From NCBI RefSeq assembly GCF_028750675.1, contig NZ_JAQQPZ010000009.1, forward strand, positions 40,616 through 104,615: a stretch of DNA of 64,000 bases, given 5' to 3'. Shown piece after piece: positions 46,338 to 58,581 of the stretch (position 1 is its first letter; the number at the start of each line of letters is the position of its first letter). Under the pieces are notes generated by a model. It was not told the origin of the DNA. It did not search any database and saw nothing but the letters and a program-made list of their open reading frames with translations. A program made the translations under genes and the position numbers. Origin of the DNA: Shewanella metallivivens. Lineage in GTDB: Bacteria; Pseudomonadota; Gammaproteobacteria; Enterobacterales; Shewanellaceae.

Positions 46338-49300
46338 ATGTTACGTCTAGCGTATTTTGTACTGTGTGTAATTGTGTTTACCTGTTTGTTGGCGCCAGCT
46401 TCTGCCAATACACCTATCACGCTTGATAAACGCTTAGGGCTTAATAATCAAGCCGATAATCAGCCTCTCGATATACAAACTCAAATTTCAGAACTTGAGG
46501 GTAGTATTACGGAGCTGCAAGTTGAGCAGCAAACTTACACTAATATTGAACACGCGAATAATGAGGCTAAGCTTTCACTCAACCAACAGTTACGTGACGC
46601 GCAAAAGCCGTTAGCACTTGATGAAGAAATCGATCTTAATCAGCAAGCTTCGATGGCTTATTTTCACCTGTCTGAACTCAAAGAAACCGAGTCATACTTA
46701 ACCCAACAAATAAGACAAATTTCTCAACGCCAAACCCAGCTACCCACATTAATTGCCCAAGCTGAAAATGCGTTAATCCAGCATAATAAAACCCAGCAAG
46801 CACCAATCGATACGCCCTTAGGTAAGCGTAATAAACTCCAGGCTGACTTATTAAGCCAACATATTGCCACGCTCCAAGCTGAACGTTTAGCTAATCCTAA
46901 GCAACTTGAAATCGTGCAATTACAACAACAAGTTAATCGCTTGAATTTGAGCCAACAAGAAAGCTTTATCGAGCTCATTAATAAGCAGAACCTTGAATAT
47001 CGCCAACAACAAACGGCCGACACCATTGCCAATAACTTAATCGATGAGCAAGAGCTAGCCGACCCATTATCTCAAGAGTTAAGTCAGTTAAATCAGAAAT
47101 ATGCACAACAATTGCAAACCTTAACGAGTAACCATAGCTCTGTGGTTGAGAGACAACAGCGAATAGAAAAACGTTATCAATCTCAAAATGCGCAATTAGC
47201 CAACGTGCTAGAACAAATCACCTGGGTTAAAACGAACTCGGCATTTGGTGATCGATTTCTGCAAATGTTGCAGTCATTACCTAAGCCGCCGAGCTTAGAC
47301 AAACTGCAAACAGAGCTCGCTGATGCCCGATTACAGCGCTATCAATTAGAGCAACAGCAAGCGCTCAATACGCAGCAGCTTGATAACAGCCAGCTCTTTA
47401 ACGAAACCCAAGTTAAGTTATTACAGTCACAACAAGTGCTCATTGAGCAATTACTGCAGGGGTATGACCAATATTTAGCTGAATTTGCAAAGTTACGCAT
47501 TGGCTACGAGCAACTCAATCAATTACATAACACCCTTAAAAATACCCTCAACGAGCACCTTTTTTGGGTACCCAATGCGCCGGCTATTGGAGGATTATGG
47601 CTTATTGATCTTAGCCAAAGCACAATCTGGTTGGTACAACCTAGCCAACTCGAAGCATTGCAACAAACATGGGCAAATCAGAGCTTTTATTGGGCTTGGT
47701 GGCTTATTTTGTTGTTGTCATGCTTAATGGCTCAAGACATGCTAACCCCCAAGTTTAATAACGCCATTAGTCGCTATTCTGTGTATGTCGGAAATGTGAC
47801 CCAAGATAAATTTAAATACACCATTAAAACGCTTATCATCAGCCTGCTTTACGCACTAATAAAGCCACTGCCAGTGATTGTCGCTGGAATGATATTTTGT
47901 CGCTCCGAGCAAAATGTGGTTTACGCATTAGGGATTGGCATTACATCGATTGGGGTGAGTTATCTTATTTATCGATTCTTTTACTTGCTCACAATTGATA
48001 AAGGCATTTTAATTAGTCATTTCAGACGGCCTAAAAACATCGTTAATAAAGCACAAAAAATCATGAGATCGTTTGTGCTTATCTCCGCGCCACTTATCGG
48101 GTTAATGGGCTTTACCGAAGCATTAGACACATCATTAGTGCGCAACAGTATTGGTCGTGGAGCCTTCATCATATTTTGTATCGTATTGTTTATGCTATAT
48201 AAAAATATGATGGTACTGATTGAGGAATATCGTAAAAATAAACCCAATGCCACTAACCTAGTGATCGTACAAAAAGCAGCCTGGGCGATATTGATTGTCA
48301 CACCAATATTTAGCGCATTGCTAGCATGTATTGGTTACTATTTTACAGCGTTCCAATTACTGCTGCAGTTACAAATCTCTGTCCTACTAGGACTTGGCTT
48401 TATTCTTATCTATCAATTAATCAAACGTTGGATGTTAATTGAGCGTCGTTTGATAGCGTTCGATCGTGCAAAAGCAAAACGTGCAGAGCGACTTGCACAG
48501 CGTGAAAGAGGTGAATTAAACAATGAACCCATCGAGACCTACGAAGAACCCATTGTTGACTTAGAAACCATCTCGAGCCAGTCATTGGGCTTAATGAGAT
48601 CAATCCTTATTCTGGCTTTTTTTGCCAGTTTATTAGGCATTTTAGCGCAAACTCATACAGCCGTGTTTTCCTTTTTAGATGGTATTACTTTATGGACGAC
48701 CACCAGCACCCTAAATGGCATTGAGCAACAACTGCCCATAACCTTAAAATCGATTATGTTTGGGATTATTCTTGTCGGCTTTTCTGCGGTTATTGCCAAA
48801 AATCTACCCGGCTTACTTGAGTTAATGCTATTACAGCGGCTCGATCTCGCTCCGGGTACAGGCTTTGCGATTACCACAGTCAGCAGCTATCTAGTGTTGT
48901 TTTTTGGCATGCTATTTGGTTTTTCAACCTTGGGGATGGAGTGGTCTAAATTACAGTGGTTAGTCGCTGCACTCTCCGTTGGTTTAGGTTTTGGTTTACA
49001 AGAGATTTTTGCAAACTTTATCTCAGGTCTGATTATTTTATTTGAAAAACCCATCCGCATTGGCGACACGGTAACGATCCGTGATCTCACTGGTACGGTA
49101 AGTAAAATTCAAATTCGTGCCACCACCATTGTCGATTGGGACCGTAAAGAGATTATCGTGCCCAATAAGGCCTTTATTACTGAGCAATTAGTTAACTGGT
49201 CTTTATCTGATCCTATCACCCGAGTCATTGTGAAAGTGTCAGTGTCGCGCGATGCCGATCCAACAAAAGTTGAAATGTTACTGCATCAAGCGGTGCGAGA

Positions 49301-49544
49301 ATGTGACTTGTCATTAGCAATCCCTGAACCAGAAGTCTGGTTTGCAGGTTTTGGTGCACATACTCAAGATTATGAAGTGCGTTCTTACGCCAAAGACATG
49401 TCTGCACGCTGGCCGTTACGCCATAACCTGCATAAACGTATCACCAAAAAATTAAAAGAAAACAATGTTGAGCTTGCTTATCCACAAATGGAAGTTCACC
49501 TCAAGAGTAACCAAAAAGAATCACCGGTTCTGTTCAAAGGCTAA
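46338..49544 (+). CDS. mscM: MscM/MscK-like mechanosensitive channel
   Basis: 1068 aa. Signal peptide (MLRLAYFVLCVIVFTCLLAPASA), a long periplasmic Gln/Leu-rich coiled coil to about residue 400, about 11 membrane helices, and a C-terminal MscS domain (WSKLQWLVAALSVGLGFG, ANFISGLIILFEKPIRIGDTV, VDWDRKEIIVPNK). Next to psd as in E. coli (yjeP/mscM). Opens on osmotic downshock to release solutes. MscK is a paralogue; context favours MscM. Confidence 0.9.
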   Translation: MLRLAYFVLCVIVFTCLLAPASANTPITLDKRLGLNNQADNQPLDIQTQISELEGSITELQVEQQTYTNIEHANNEAKLSLNQQLRDAQKPLALDEEIDLNQQASMAYFHLSELKETESYLTQQIRQISQRQTQLPTLIAQAENALIQHNKTQQAPIDTPLGKRNKLQADLLSQHIATLQAERLANPKQLEIVQLQQQVNRLNLSQQESFIELINKQNLEYRQQQTADTIANNLIDEQELADPLSQELSQLNQKYAQQLQTLTSNHSSVVERQQRIEKRYQSQNAQLANVLEQITWVKTNSAFGDRFLQMLQSLPKPPSLDKLQTELADARLQRYQLEQQQALNTQQLDNSQLFNETQVKLLQSQQVLIEQLLQGYDQYLAEFAKLRIGYEQLNQLHNTLKNTLNEHLFWVPNAPAIGGLWLIDLSQSTIWLVQPSQLEALQQTWANQSFYWAWWLILLLSCLMAQDMLTPKFNNAISRYSVYVGNVTQDKFKYTIKTLIISLLYALIKPLPVIVAGMIFCRSEQNVVYALGIGITSIGVSYLIYRFFYLLTIDKGILISHFRRPKNIVNKAQKIMRSFVLISAPLIGLMGFTEALDTSLVRNSIGRGAFIIFCIVLFMLYKNMMVLIEEYRKNKPNATNLVIVQKAAWAILIVTPIFSALLACIGYYFTAFQLLLQLQISVLLGLGFILIYQLIKRWMLIERRLIAFDRAKAKRAERLAQRERGELNNEPIETYEEPIVDLETISSQSLGLMRSILILAFFASLLGILAQTHTAVFSFLDGITLWTTTSTLNGIEQQLPITLKSIMFGIILVGFSAVIAKNLPGLLELMLLQRLDLAPGTGFAITTVSSYLVLFFGMLFGFSTLGMEWSKLQWLVAALSVGLGFGLQEIFANFISGLIILFEKPIRIGDTVTIRDLTGTVSKIQIRATTIVDWDRKEIIVPNKAFITEQLVNWSLSDPITRVIVKVSVSRDADPTKVEMLLHQAVRECDLSLAIPEPEVWFAGFGAHTQDYEVRSYAKDMSARWPLRHNLHKRITKKLKENNVELAYPQMEVHLKSNQKESPVLFKG

Positions 49545-49557
49545 TTAAGGAATTGTC

Positions 49558-50292
49558 ATGCTGGTTTTTGCACATCGTGGAGCAAGTGGTTACGCGCCTG
49601 AAAACACATTAGCCGCAATGGATAAGGCGCTCGAATTAGGTGCTAAAGCCATTGAACTAGACGTGCATTGTGTTGAAGGCGAATTGGTGGTTTTTCATGA
49701 TCGTCGCTTAGAAGGCAAATCCAACGGTTATGGCTTAATTCATCTCAGCAGCAAAGCGGACTTATGCAACGTCACCGTTGGTGGAGAGCCGATACCCAGC
49801 CTATGGGAAGTACTAACTCGCATTGACAGCCTCAGTAATGGTCGTTGCATGGTTAATATCGAGCTCAAAGGTGTCGGATGCGTCGCGCCATTTATTGAGA
49901 TGTACCCACAGCTCTTGTCATCGTTAAGCTTTACCGCAGCACAGCTGCTTATATCATCATTTAATCACTTATATTTGGCGCAAATAAAACAACAACTCCC
50001 TCAAGCGGTTATCGCGCCATTATTAGGTGGTATACCCACTGATTTAGCTAAAGTAGTAAGTGATTTACACGCTTATTCTCTTCATCTTGATGTGGCGTTC
50101 ATTAGCCAAGCGATTGTCGATGATGCCCATCAACGCGGTGCAAAAGTCTATGTATACACTGTCGATAATGTGGATGATATTCAAACGCTCAAAGCGATAG
50201 GCGTGGATGGGATTTTCAGTAATTATCCAGATAAAGCGATGGCGGCCGCCGCTTTACCTGTTTCAGCTCCCCTGCTAATGTGGTTTGATTAA
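49558..50292 (+). CDS. Glycerophosphodiester phosphodiesterase
   Basis: 244 aa GDPD of the UgpQ type, no signal peptide. Catalytic motif HRGASGYAPENTLAAM, then IELDVHCVEGELVVFHD, and VNIELKG, with a closing YTVDNVDDIQTLKAIGVDGIFSNYPD. Hydrolyses glycerophosphodiesters to glycerol-3-phosphate. 13 bases after mscM, so probably an operon. The stop overlaps the edge of the palindromic element at 50292. Confidence 0.92.
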   Translation: MLVFAHRGASGYAPENTLAAMDKALELGAKAIELDVHCVEGELVVFHDRRLEGKSNGYGLIHLSSKADLCNVTVGGEPIPSLWEVLTRIDSLSNGRCMVNIELKGVGCVAPFIEMYPQLLSSLSFTAAQLLISSFNHLYLAQIKQQLPQAVIAPLLGGIPTDLAKVVSDLHAYSLHLDVAFISQAIVDDAHQRGAKVYVYTVDNVDDIQTLKAIGVDGIFSNYPDKAMAAAALPVSAPLLMWFD

Positions 50293-50339
50293 TACCATTG
50301 TGCGTGACTAAGTGATCACTTAGTCACGCGGGTTGGTAT
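50292..50339. repeat. 48-bp hairpin element with perfect 28-bp palindrome
   Basis: ATACCA (50292-50297), a perfect 28-bp palindrome centred at 50315/50316 (GCGTGACTAAGTGA and its complement), then TGGTAT (50334-50339). It is the shortest of the ATACCA-ended elements in the window. It may also act as the terminator of the GDPD gene, although no T-tract follows (a C-run does). Confidence 0.75.
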
Positions 50340-50350
50340 CCCCCCCATAA

Positions 50351-50706
50351 GGCAACGTATACCCTTATAAGCCATCAATTGTTGTAACTGAAAATAATCA
50401 ACAATATCGTCAATTATTAGCCGCTAAACTGCTAGCAGATTTGATGATTTTAGATGATAAAAACAATCCGCAACAAAGTGTTCAACACGCTGATATGTGG
50501 CTAGCAAACCCCCATTGAGCCGTACCTTATGTTACACAATCAATCCAAGCACCGACAAATCGAACACAACAGAAATGATCAACAAACATTGCCAGAGGGA
50601 TTCGGCTAAAAACGTTTTACTCGAAAAACTCAACCAGCAAAGAACAACAGGCCCTAGTAATGAGACTCAGATCAAAAACGTATTAAAAATGATCAATATA
50701 CTCTAA
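50351..50706 (+). pseudogene. Possible frameshifted small gene
   Basis: An open frame (50351-50518, VYPYKPSIVVTENNQQYRQL ... HADMWLANPH) with coding-like composition lacks a good start. A second frame (50497-50706) continues with SRTLCYTINPSTDKSN. They meet in the run CCCCC near 50509-50513, where a one-base shift would join them into about 115 aa. I recognise no family. It may be a relic or chance. Confidence 0.3.
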
Positions 50707-50792
50707 AAAAGTAATTGCCAATGATAACCGTTTTCATTTAGAATTAGATTACTTTCTAAAGCATTGAACCTTTGAGCTAAGAGGCTTTCTTT

Positions 50793-50984
50793 ATGTACGT
50801 TTGTCTTTGTCATGCCATTACTGATTCTCAAATCAAAGCCGCTGTTAGCTTAGGCGACAGTTCATTGGCTGATGTAAAAAAACGTTTAGGCGTAGCAGAT
50901 CAATGCGGAAAATGTGCACGCATGGCTAATCAAATAATTCAAACACAGCTTGATTTTGAACCGAACTACTACGAAGTTGCTTAA
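50793..50984 (+). CDS. bfd: Bacterioferritin-associated ferredoxin
   Basis: 63 aa, 2Fe-2S BFD domain with Cys4, Cys6, Cys38 and Cys41 (CLC and CGKC). Releases iron from bacterioferritin by reducing it. Usually Fur-regulated; I did not find a clear Fur box, but the AT-rich upstream stretch GATAACCGTTTTCATTT has weak similarity. Monocistronic. Confidence 0.93.
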   Translation: MYVCLCHAITDSQIKAAVSLGDSSLADVKKRLGVADQCGKCARMANQIIQTQLDFEPNYYEVA

Positions 50985-51125
50985 TTTTATAGGCCAGAAA
51001 TAAGCAAGTTGAGATAAAAGGGTTAGTGTTTAATCCTTCTAAAAAACCACTATATTGTAATATCTTCGCTGCCCGTGTTTATCATTTTCATTACAAAAAA
51101 CCAAGCCTAACGTTATTTAATGCAT

Positions 51126-51159
51126 AAAAAAAAATGCTGCTCAATGAGCAGCATTTTTG
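51126..51159. terminator. Bidirectional terminator between bfd and parC
   Basis: ATGCTGCTC, AAT, GAGCAGCAT flanked by A8 on one side and T5 on the other. Confidence 0.9.
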
Positions 51160-51174
51160 TTTGTTTAGTCTAGC

Positions 51175-53478
51175 TTAAACGAGATTATCTGGCGCTTCAT
51201 CCGCGGCGGTATCGTCAACAACAGCACTAATTTCTACATCAACGCTGTCTACACGCTGTAAACCTCTAGGCAATTTAGCGCCACGACGACCACGCTCGCC
51301 ACGGTAATGTTCTAAATCACTTGGCTTCAAGGTTAGCTTGCGCTTACCTGCCCATAAGGTTACTGCAGCATTTTGTGGTACGACATTAAGGTGTAACAGT
51401 ACTTCTTCACGGTTTTTAGCCCGCTCAGTCGGAATGCCAATAATCTTGTTACCTTTACCTTTAGATAATTGCGGTAACGCATCAATGCTAAACATCAACA
51501 TCCGCCCTTCAGAGGTAATGGCTAATAATGATTGTTCTGCTTGCTTATTTATTCGTTTAGGCGCTAATGCCAAGGCATTGGTTGGTAACGTCAGTAATGC
51601 TTTACCCGCTTTGTTACGGCTGACCATATCTGGGTATGCGCAAATAAAACCATAACCGGCATCGGTTGCTAATAAGAAAAACTGCTCGTCACTGCCCATT
51701 AATACATGCTGCATTGTCGCTCCCGGTGCCATATTAAAGCGCGTAGTAATCGGCTCTCCTTGGCTGCGGGCTGAAGGCAAAGTATGACTATCGGTGGCAA
51801 ATGCACGCCCTGTTGAGTCAATAAATACTGCAGCTTGGTTACTCTTACCCATGGCACTGCATAAGTAATTATCGCCGGCCTTATACGACAAACCTTCTAC
51901 ATCAATATCATGACCTTTTGCACAACGTACCCAACCTTTATCAGATAACACCACGGTGACAGATTCGGCAGGGGTCAGTTCTTGCTCTGTTAATGCTTTA
52001 GCATCAATACGCTCAATAATCGGTGAGCGGCGATCATCACCATAGGTTTCGCCATCTTGAATGAGCTCTTTTTTTACTAAAGTTTTTAAGCGGCGATCAG
52101 AGCTTAATAACAATTCAAGCTTGTCACGCTCTGCGGCCAACTCATCTTGCTCGGTTTTAATCTTAAATTCTTCGAGCTTAGCAAGGTGACGTAATTTTAA
52201 TTCTAAAATCGCTTCTGCTTGTTTATCTGACAAATTAAAGCGCGCCATCAGCTCCGCTTTAGGCTCGTCATGAAAACGAATAATCTCAATCACTTCGTCA
52301 ATATTTAAAAACGCAACCATTAACGCTTCTAAAATATGTAAACGCGCTAGCACTTTATCTAAACGATACTGTAAACGGCGAGTCACCGTACTGACGCGGT
52401 ACTCTAGCCATTCAGTTAATAACGTTTTTAAACCTTTAACTTGGGGACGACCGTCTAAGCCAAGTACGTTTAAGTTAACCCGATAACTTTTTTCTAAATC
52501 GGTTGTGGCAAACAAATGCGTCATTAATTGTTCACAATCAATCCGGTTTGAACGCGGCACAATCACCAAACGAACTGGGTTTTCATGATCTGACTCATCA
52601 CGTAAGTCTGACACCATTGGCAGCTTTTTAGCCTGCATCTGGTTTGCAATTTGCTCTAATATTTTACCGCTACTTGCTTGATGCGGCAGTGCTGTAATTA
52701 CGATTTCGCCATGCTCTTCGCTATACACCGCACGCATCTTAATCGAGCCTTTACCGCTATCATAAATCTTTTCAATGTCAGCGCGAGGGGTAATAATTTC
52801 AGCTTCTGTTGGATAGTCCGGCCCTGGCACTAACTCCATTAAACGGCTTAATTCTGTTTTAGGGTTATCAATCAACTCTACACAAGCCGATACTAATTCG
52901 CGGACGTTATGCGGTGGAATATCAGTTGCCATACCAACCGCAATGCCGGTAATACCGTTAAGTAAAATATGCGGTAGCCTTGCAGGTAAGGTTTTAGGCT
53001 CTTTCATGGTGCCGTCAAAGTTGGCCCCCCACTCCACGGTACCTTGGCCTAACTCAGACAATAAAACTTCAGAGAACTTAGATAATCTTGCTTCGGTATA
53101 ACGCATTGCCGCAAAAGATTTCGGGTCATCTGGTGCTCCCCAGTTACCTTGTCCATCAACTAGCGGATAGCGGTATGAAAATGGCTGCGCCATTAGCACC
53201 ATGGCCTCATAACAAGCACTGTCACCGTGAGGGTGGTATTTACCTAATACATCCCCGACTGTACGGGCTGATTTTTTATGTTTAGATTGCGCCGATAATC
53301 CCAACTCACTCATGGCGTAAATAATACGGCGTTGTACCGGTTTCAAGCCATCACCAATATGCGGTAAGGCACGGTCCATAATGACGTACATTGAATAATT
53401 TAAATAAGCCTCTTCGGTAAAGCGCCGCAGTGGCATTTGCTCTACGCCATCTAGGCTTAATTCAATCGAATCACTCAT
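51175..53478 (-). CDS. parC: DNA topoisomerase IV subunit A
   Basis: 767 aa. Catalytic tyrosine in [11 protein letters not shown], quinolone-region [15 protein letters not shown] (Ser and Glu unmutated), [12 protein letters not shown]. Decatenates daughter chromosomes with ParE. The ATG is directly next to the stop of the upstream gene. Confidence 0.98.
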   Translation of the reverse strand: MSDSIELSLDGVEQMPLRRFTEEAYLNYSMYVIMDRALPHIGDGLKPVQRRIIYAMSELGLSAQSKHKKSARTVGDVLGKYHPHGDSACYEAMVLMAQPFSYRYPLVDGQGNWGAPDDPKSFAAMRYTEARLSKFSEVLLSELGQGTVEWGANFDGTMKEPKTLPARLPHILLNGITGIAVGMATDIPPHNVRELVSACVELIDNPKTELSRLMELVPGPDYPTEAEIITPRADIEKIYDSGKGSIKMRAVYSEEHGEIVITALPHQASSGKILEQIANQMQAKKLPMVSDLRDESDHENPVRLVIVPRSNRIDCEQLMTHLFATTDLEKSYRVNLNVLGLDGRPQVKGLKTLLTEWLEYRVSTVTRRLQYRLDKVLARLHILEALMVAFLNIDEVIEIIRFHDEPKAELMARFNLSDKQAEAILELKLRHLAKLEEFKIKTEQDELAAERDKLELLLSSDRRLKTLVKKELIQDGETYGDDRRSPIIERIDAKALTEQELTPAESVTVVLSDKGWVRCAKGHDIDVEGLSYKAGDNYLCSAMGKSNQAAVFIDSTGRAFATDSHTLPSARSQGEPITTRFNMAPGATMQHVLMGSDEQFFLLATDAGYGFICAYPDMVSRNKAGKALLTLPTNALALAPKRINKQAEQSLLAITSEGRMLMFSIDALPQLSKGKGNKIIGIPTERAKNREEVLLHLNVVPQNAAVTLWAGKRKLTLKPSDLEHYRGERGRRGAKLPRGLQRVDSVDVEISAVVDDTAADEAPDNLV

Positions 53479-54630
53479 TTAGTTAGATTCCTGTGATTGT
53501 TCGGCTGTATTATAAAACAGACGGTAAATATTACCTTTTAGGTCATCTGATATGTACATTGAGCCATCAGGGGCATTGATCACGTCAAATGGACGGGCGA
53601 CGGGAAATTCTCCATCTAAAAAACTCACCACAGTTTCACGCTTATTGACTTTGTCACCTTCGATTTCGAGCATCACAATCTGATAGCCCACTTTACTTGA
53701 GCGGTTCCAAGAACCGTTTTCTGCGACAAAGACTTGGTTGCGATAACGCTCTGGAAATTGCTCTCCACGATAAAAACTGAGCCCGGTAGGCGCCACATGT
53801 GCAGGCAATTCAAACTCTGGCACGATCACATTTAGGTTTTTAGGCATATCGTACGCCGGCTCAACAACATCACTACCGTGCAAATAAGGAAAGCCATAAT
53901 GGCTGCCCTTTACCTCAACACGGTTAATCTCATCGGCTGGGATATTATCACCCATCCAGTTACGGCCTAAATCAGCAAACCACAATTGACTGGAATCTGG
54001 CGACCAGTCAAAACCGGTGACACTGCGAACCCCTAGGGCAACCTGTTCACTGGCACCACTATCGACATCAATGGCAATAATACTACCAAATGGCGAAGCC
54101 GCTTCACACACGTTACACGGCGAGCCTATCGCCACATATAAGCGATCATCAGGGCCAAAATGCATTGAGCGAGAGTATTTTTTATCTAAACTAGGTAAGT
54201 TTGAATACACTTCACGGGCACGACCTGGTCGGCGTAAACGCGACTCAATGTCTTCAAAACGGATAATTCGGTCTTCTTCAGTGACATATAACGCACCACC
54301 ATGAAATGCCAGTGCTTCGGGGTATTCGAGGCCGCGGGCAATGAGATAACGTTTGTCGACTTGACCATTTTGATCGCTATCGACCAACGCATAGACAGTG
54401 CCGCTCTTTTGAGATCCAACAAACAAAGTGCCATTGTCGCCCAGTGTCATCTGTTTGATATCGCCCAAATCTGAAGCAAACAAACTGAGCCCAAACCCTT
54501 TGGTGACGGTGATCATCACTGACTGAGCCGCAAATACGGACGATGTTGGAAACAATCCTAATAACATCAGTCCGGCGCATGCGAACTTACCGCCAAGATT
54601 GAAATAAGATCGAAATCTAGAATACTGCAT
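53479..54630 (-). CDS. PQQ-dependent sugar dehydrogenase-like beta-propeller
   Basis: 383 aa. N-terminal signal (LMLLGLFPTSSVFAA). Blades of a sorbosone/glucose dehydrogenase type propeller: FASDLGDIKQMTLGDNGTLFVGS, RSMHFGPDDRLYVAIGSPCNVCE, YHFPYLHG-like region SHYGFPYLHG, HVAPTGLSFYRGEQFPE, VFVAENGSWNRS. PQQ use and substrate are not proven. It is inserted between parE and parC and abuts parC with no gap. Confidence 0.82.
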   Translation of the reverse strand: MQYSRFRSYFNLGGKFACAGLMLLGLFPTSSVFAAQSVMITVTKGFGLSLFASDLGDIKQMTLGDNGTLFVGSQKSGTVYALVDSDQNGQVDKRYLIARGLEYPEALAFHGGALYVTEEDRIIRFEDIESRLRRPGRAREVYSNLPSLDKKYSRSMHFGPDDRLYVAIGSPCNVCEAASPFGSIIAIDVDSGASEQVALGVRSVTGFDWSPDSSQLWFADLGRNWMGDNIPADEINRVEVKGSHYGFPYLHGSDVVEPAYDMPKNLNVIVPEFELPAHVAPTGLSFYRGEQFPERYRNQVFVAENGSWNRSSKVGYQIVMLEIEGDKVNKRETVVSFLDGEFPVARPFDVINAPDGSMYISDDLKGNIYRLFYNTAEQSQESN

Positions 54631-54682
54631 GATTAATTAATTTTTGCCTTATATTCATAATGCTTGACGGTAATACAAAAGC

Positions 54683-56602
<1,920 letters not shown>

Positions 56603-56640
56603 TTAGCTCAAATTAGTCGTTATTTTATAACGTAAAATCG

Positions 56641-57213
56641 TTACAGCTGAATAAAATTACAAATTTTATCTAATTGTTGTTCGTAGCCTACAAAACTATG
56701 GTCGCCCTTGGGCTCTAAATGTAATTCGCAGCTATGATATTTATGTAGTGCTTGTCGATAATCTAACACTTCGTCACCAGTTTGCAACAGTACCAAAAAA
56801 CGATCTGGGTGCCTGATAACTTGCGTGTCGAAGTGGGCAACGTCTTCTTGATGTTGCGGCAACACCTGATAATGCTCGTTGGTATAGGGATTATATTGAG
56901 GCCCGATAAACTCTTCAAATAATTCGAATGGTTTTACCGCCGGATTGACCAAAACCGCTTTTCCACCATAAGTTTCAGCCAAATAGCTGGCAAAATAACC
57001 ACCTAAAGATGATCCAATAAAGCGTAGTGCTTGCCCTTGTTGCTTGGCCCGCTCGGTCATCTCGCATAATAGTGACATTGCCGTATGCGGCGAAGAAGGT
57101 AATTGAGGTTGGTGAAAATCAACGTGCGGATAATGCTGGTTAATATACTGAGCGGTTTGCACGGCCTTATCAGACTGAGGCGAGCTATTAAAACCATGTA
57201 TATAAAGCAGCAT
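56641..57213 (-). CDS. yqiA: YqiA-family esterase
   Basis: 190 aa from the ATG at 57213, which has GAGGAA 4 bases upstream; longer frames run into cpdA. Alpha/beta hydrolase with HGFNSSPQS oxyanion region, Ser69 in GSSLGGY, Asp in GDEVLDY and His in GDHSFVGYE. Acyl-CoA/palmitoyl ester hydrolysis has been reported for the family. In the parE-cpdA cluster as in E. coli. Confidence 0.93.
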   Translation of the reverse strand: MLLYIHGFNSSPQSDKAVQTAQYINQHYPHVDFHQPQLPSSPHTAMSLLCEMTERAKQQGQALRFIGSSLGGYFASYLAETYGGKAVLVNPAVKPFELFEEFIGPQYNPYTNEHYQVLPQHQEDVAHFDTQVIRHPDRFLVLLQTGDEVLDYRQALHKYHSCELHLEPKGDHSFVGYEQQLDKICNFIQL

Positions 57214-57235
57214 ATTTCCTCGCGAGACGATTAAA

Positions 57236-58075
57236 TCAGTACCCGCTCGCTTCATTATCTGGTGAAAAGCGATTCCCAGGTACCCGGTAAACATTAGTAC
57301 GAATGCTACCATCGCCACTCAACTCCAGCAAACGATAACCAGGTTGGACGGTATCTAAGGCAAAATAAGACGAAAGTGGCTTAAATTGAATACAGGTAGA
57401 TGGTGTTGCCATTAATGGAATATCACCGTGTGGTCCTGGATGCAATTGATCAACTTGCTGATGCACATGGCCCCATAAAACCCCTTTCACTTGAGGATAG
57501 CGACTGGTACGGGCTAAAAAGTCTTCGCCATTGGCCATGCAATGCTGATCAAGCCAGGCGCATTGCATTAAAATAGGATTGTGATGCATCACCAATAATA
57601 CGTGTTTATCAGGATACGCTTTTATTGCAGCATCAATTAAGGCGAATTGGTTTTCGCCTAAGTATCCACCAGGCTTACCGCGCACGGTAGAATCAAGCAT
57701 CAGGATTAACCAAGGCCCAATATCAATAATCTGTTGACCAAATACATGTTCGCCTTGCATGCGCACTGCCATTAGGCGTGGATCGTCATGATTTCCAGGC
57801 AGGTAATGGCACGGTAAATTAAGCGCCTTAACCTTATCAACAAAATGTTGATAAGACTCTGGCGAATAATCTTGGCTGATGTCGCCAGTGGCCAATAAAA
57901 TGTTGGCTGGGTATTGAGTTGCGCTGAACGTATTGAGAACGGCTTGGAAGCTTTGTGTCGTATTAACACCGAGCAACTGACCTTCAGGATCGGCAAAAAG
58001 ATGCGGATCAGTCACTTGAACTAATCGCACAGGTTCATTTTCAGCAACAGAATAATGCACTGTGTCTTTAAGCAC
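57236..58075 (-). CDS. cpdA: 3',5'-cyclic-AMP phosphodiesterase CpdA
   Basis: 279 aa class III phosphodiesterase. Metal ligands in VTDPHLF, ATGDISQDYS, PGNHDD, MHHNP and WGHVHQQVD; ATPSTCIQFKP is typical. Lowers cAMP and so antagonises CRP, also encoded in this window. In Shewanella, CpdA is known to affect CRP-dependent respiration. Confidence 0.96.
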   Translation of the reverse strand: MLKDTVHYSVAENEPVRLVQVTDPHLFADPEGQLLGVNTTQSFQAVLNTFSATQYPANILLATGDISQDYSPESYQHFVDKVKALNLPCHYLPGNHDDPRLMAVRMQGEHVFGQQIIDIGPWLILMLDSTVRGKPGGYLGENQFALIDAAIKAYPDKHVLLVMHHNPILMQCAWLDQHCMANGEDFLARTSRYPQVKGVLWGHVHQQVDQLHPGPHGDIPLMATPSTCIQFKPLSSYFALDTVQPGYRLLELSGDGSIRTNVYRVPGNRFSPDNEASGY

Positions 58076-58108
58076 TAATGTTCCCTAACATAATAAGCAA
58101 TAAATAAA

Positions 58109-58546
58109 TTACGATTGGCAAGACACTTCCCTTGCACCAATTTTCAACAGTTCTTCAAGAAATGCATTCACTTGGAATTTCTCATCGCTATGATGCATAT
58201 GTATATTAGGATAATCATACACTGGCTTTAATCGGTAAATCTGTTGGCTAGTTAACACTTCTGCCAATTGAGCGTCGTGATAAACGCGCACCACAGCTTT
58301 TGGAGATTTAAAAAAATGTCCATTTGCTATAGGGCGAGAAATTTCAATCAACTGAGTGTATTTGGTGTTTTCGATAAGATTAACCAGCAAGGTGCCAAAC
58401 TCGCCTTTAACATGCCAAGGTTCATTAACCATTAATTGGTCGGGCAACCATTTTAAAATATGTGCGTAATTTCGACCGCAAACAGCCAAAAAAGCACTGA
58501 CATTCGGTTGATATTTTTGCTTTTTATTGTGGTTAATCTCTGTCAC
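58109..58546 (-). CDS. yqiB: DUF1249 family protein YqiB
   Basis: 145 aa from a GTG at 58546 with AGGA 8 bases upstream; this fits the E. coli length of 140 better than the ATG at 58624, which overlaps nudF. Conserved: VCGRNYAHILKWLPD, VRVYHDAQLAEVLTSQQIYRLKPVYDYPN, HHSDEKFQVNAFLEELL. Function unknown. Between nudF and cpdA. Confidence 0.88.
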   Translation of the reverse strand: MTEINHNKKQKYQPNVSAFLAVCGRNYAHILKWLPDQLMVNEPWHVKGEFGTLLVNLIENTKYTQLIEISRPIANGHFFKSPKAVVRVYHDAQLAEVLTSQQIYRLKPVYDYPNIHMHHSDEKFQVNAFLEELLKIGAREVSCQS

Positions 58547-58581
58547 CCAAACTTTCCTATCTGTAAATCTATACCTAATTT

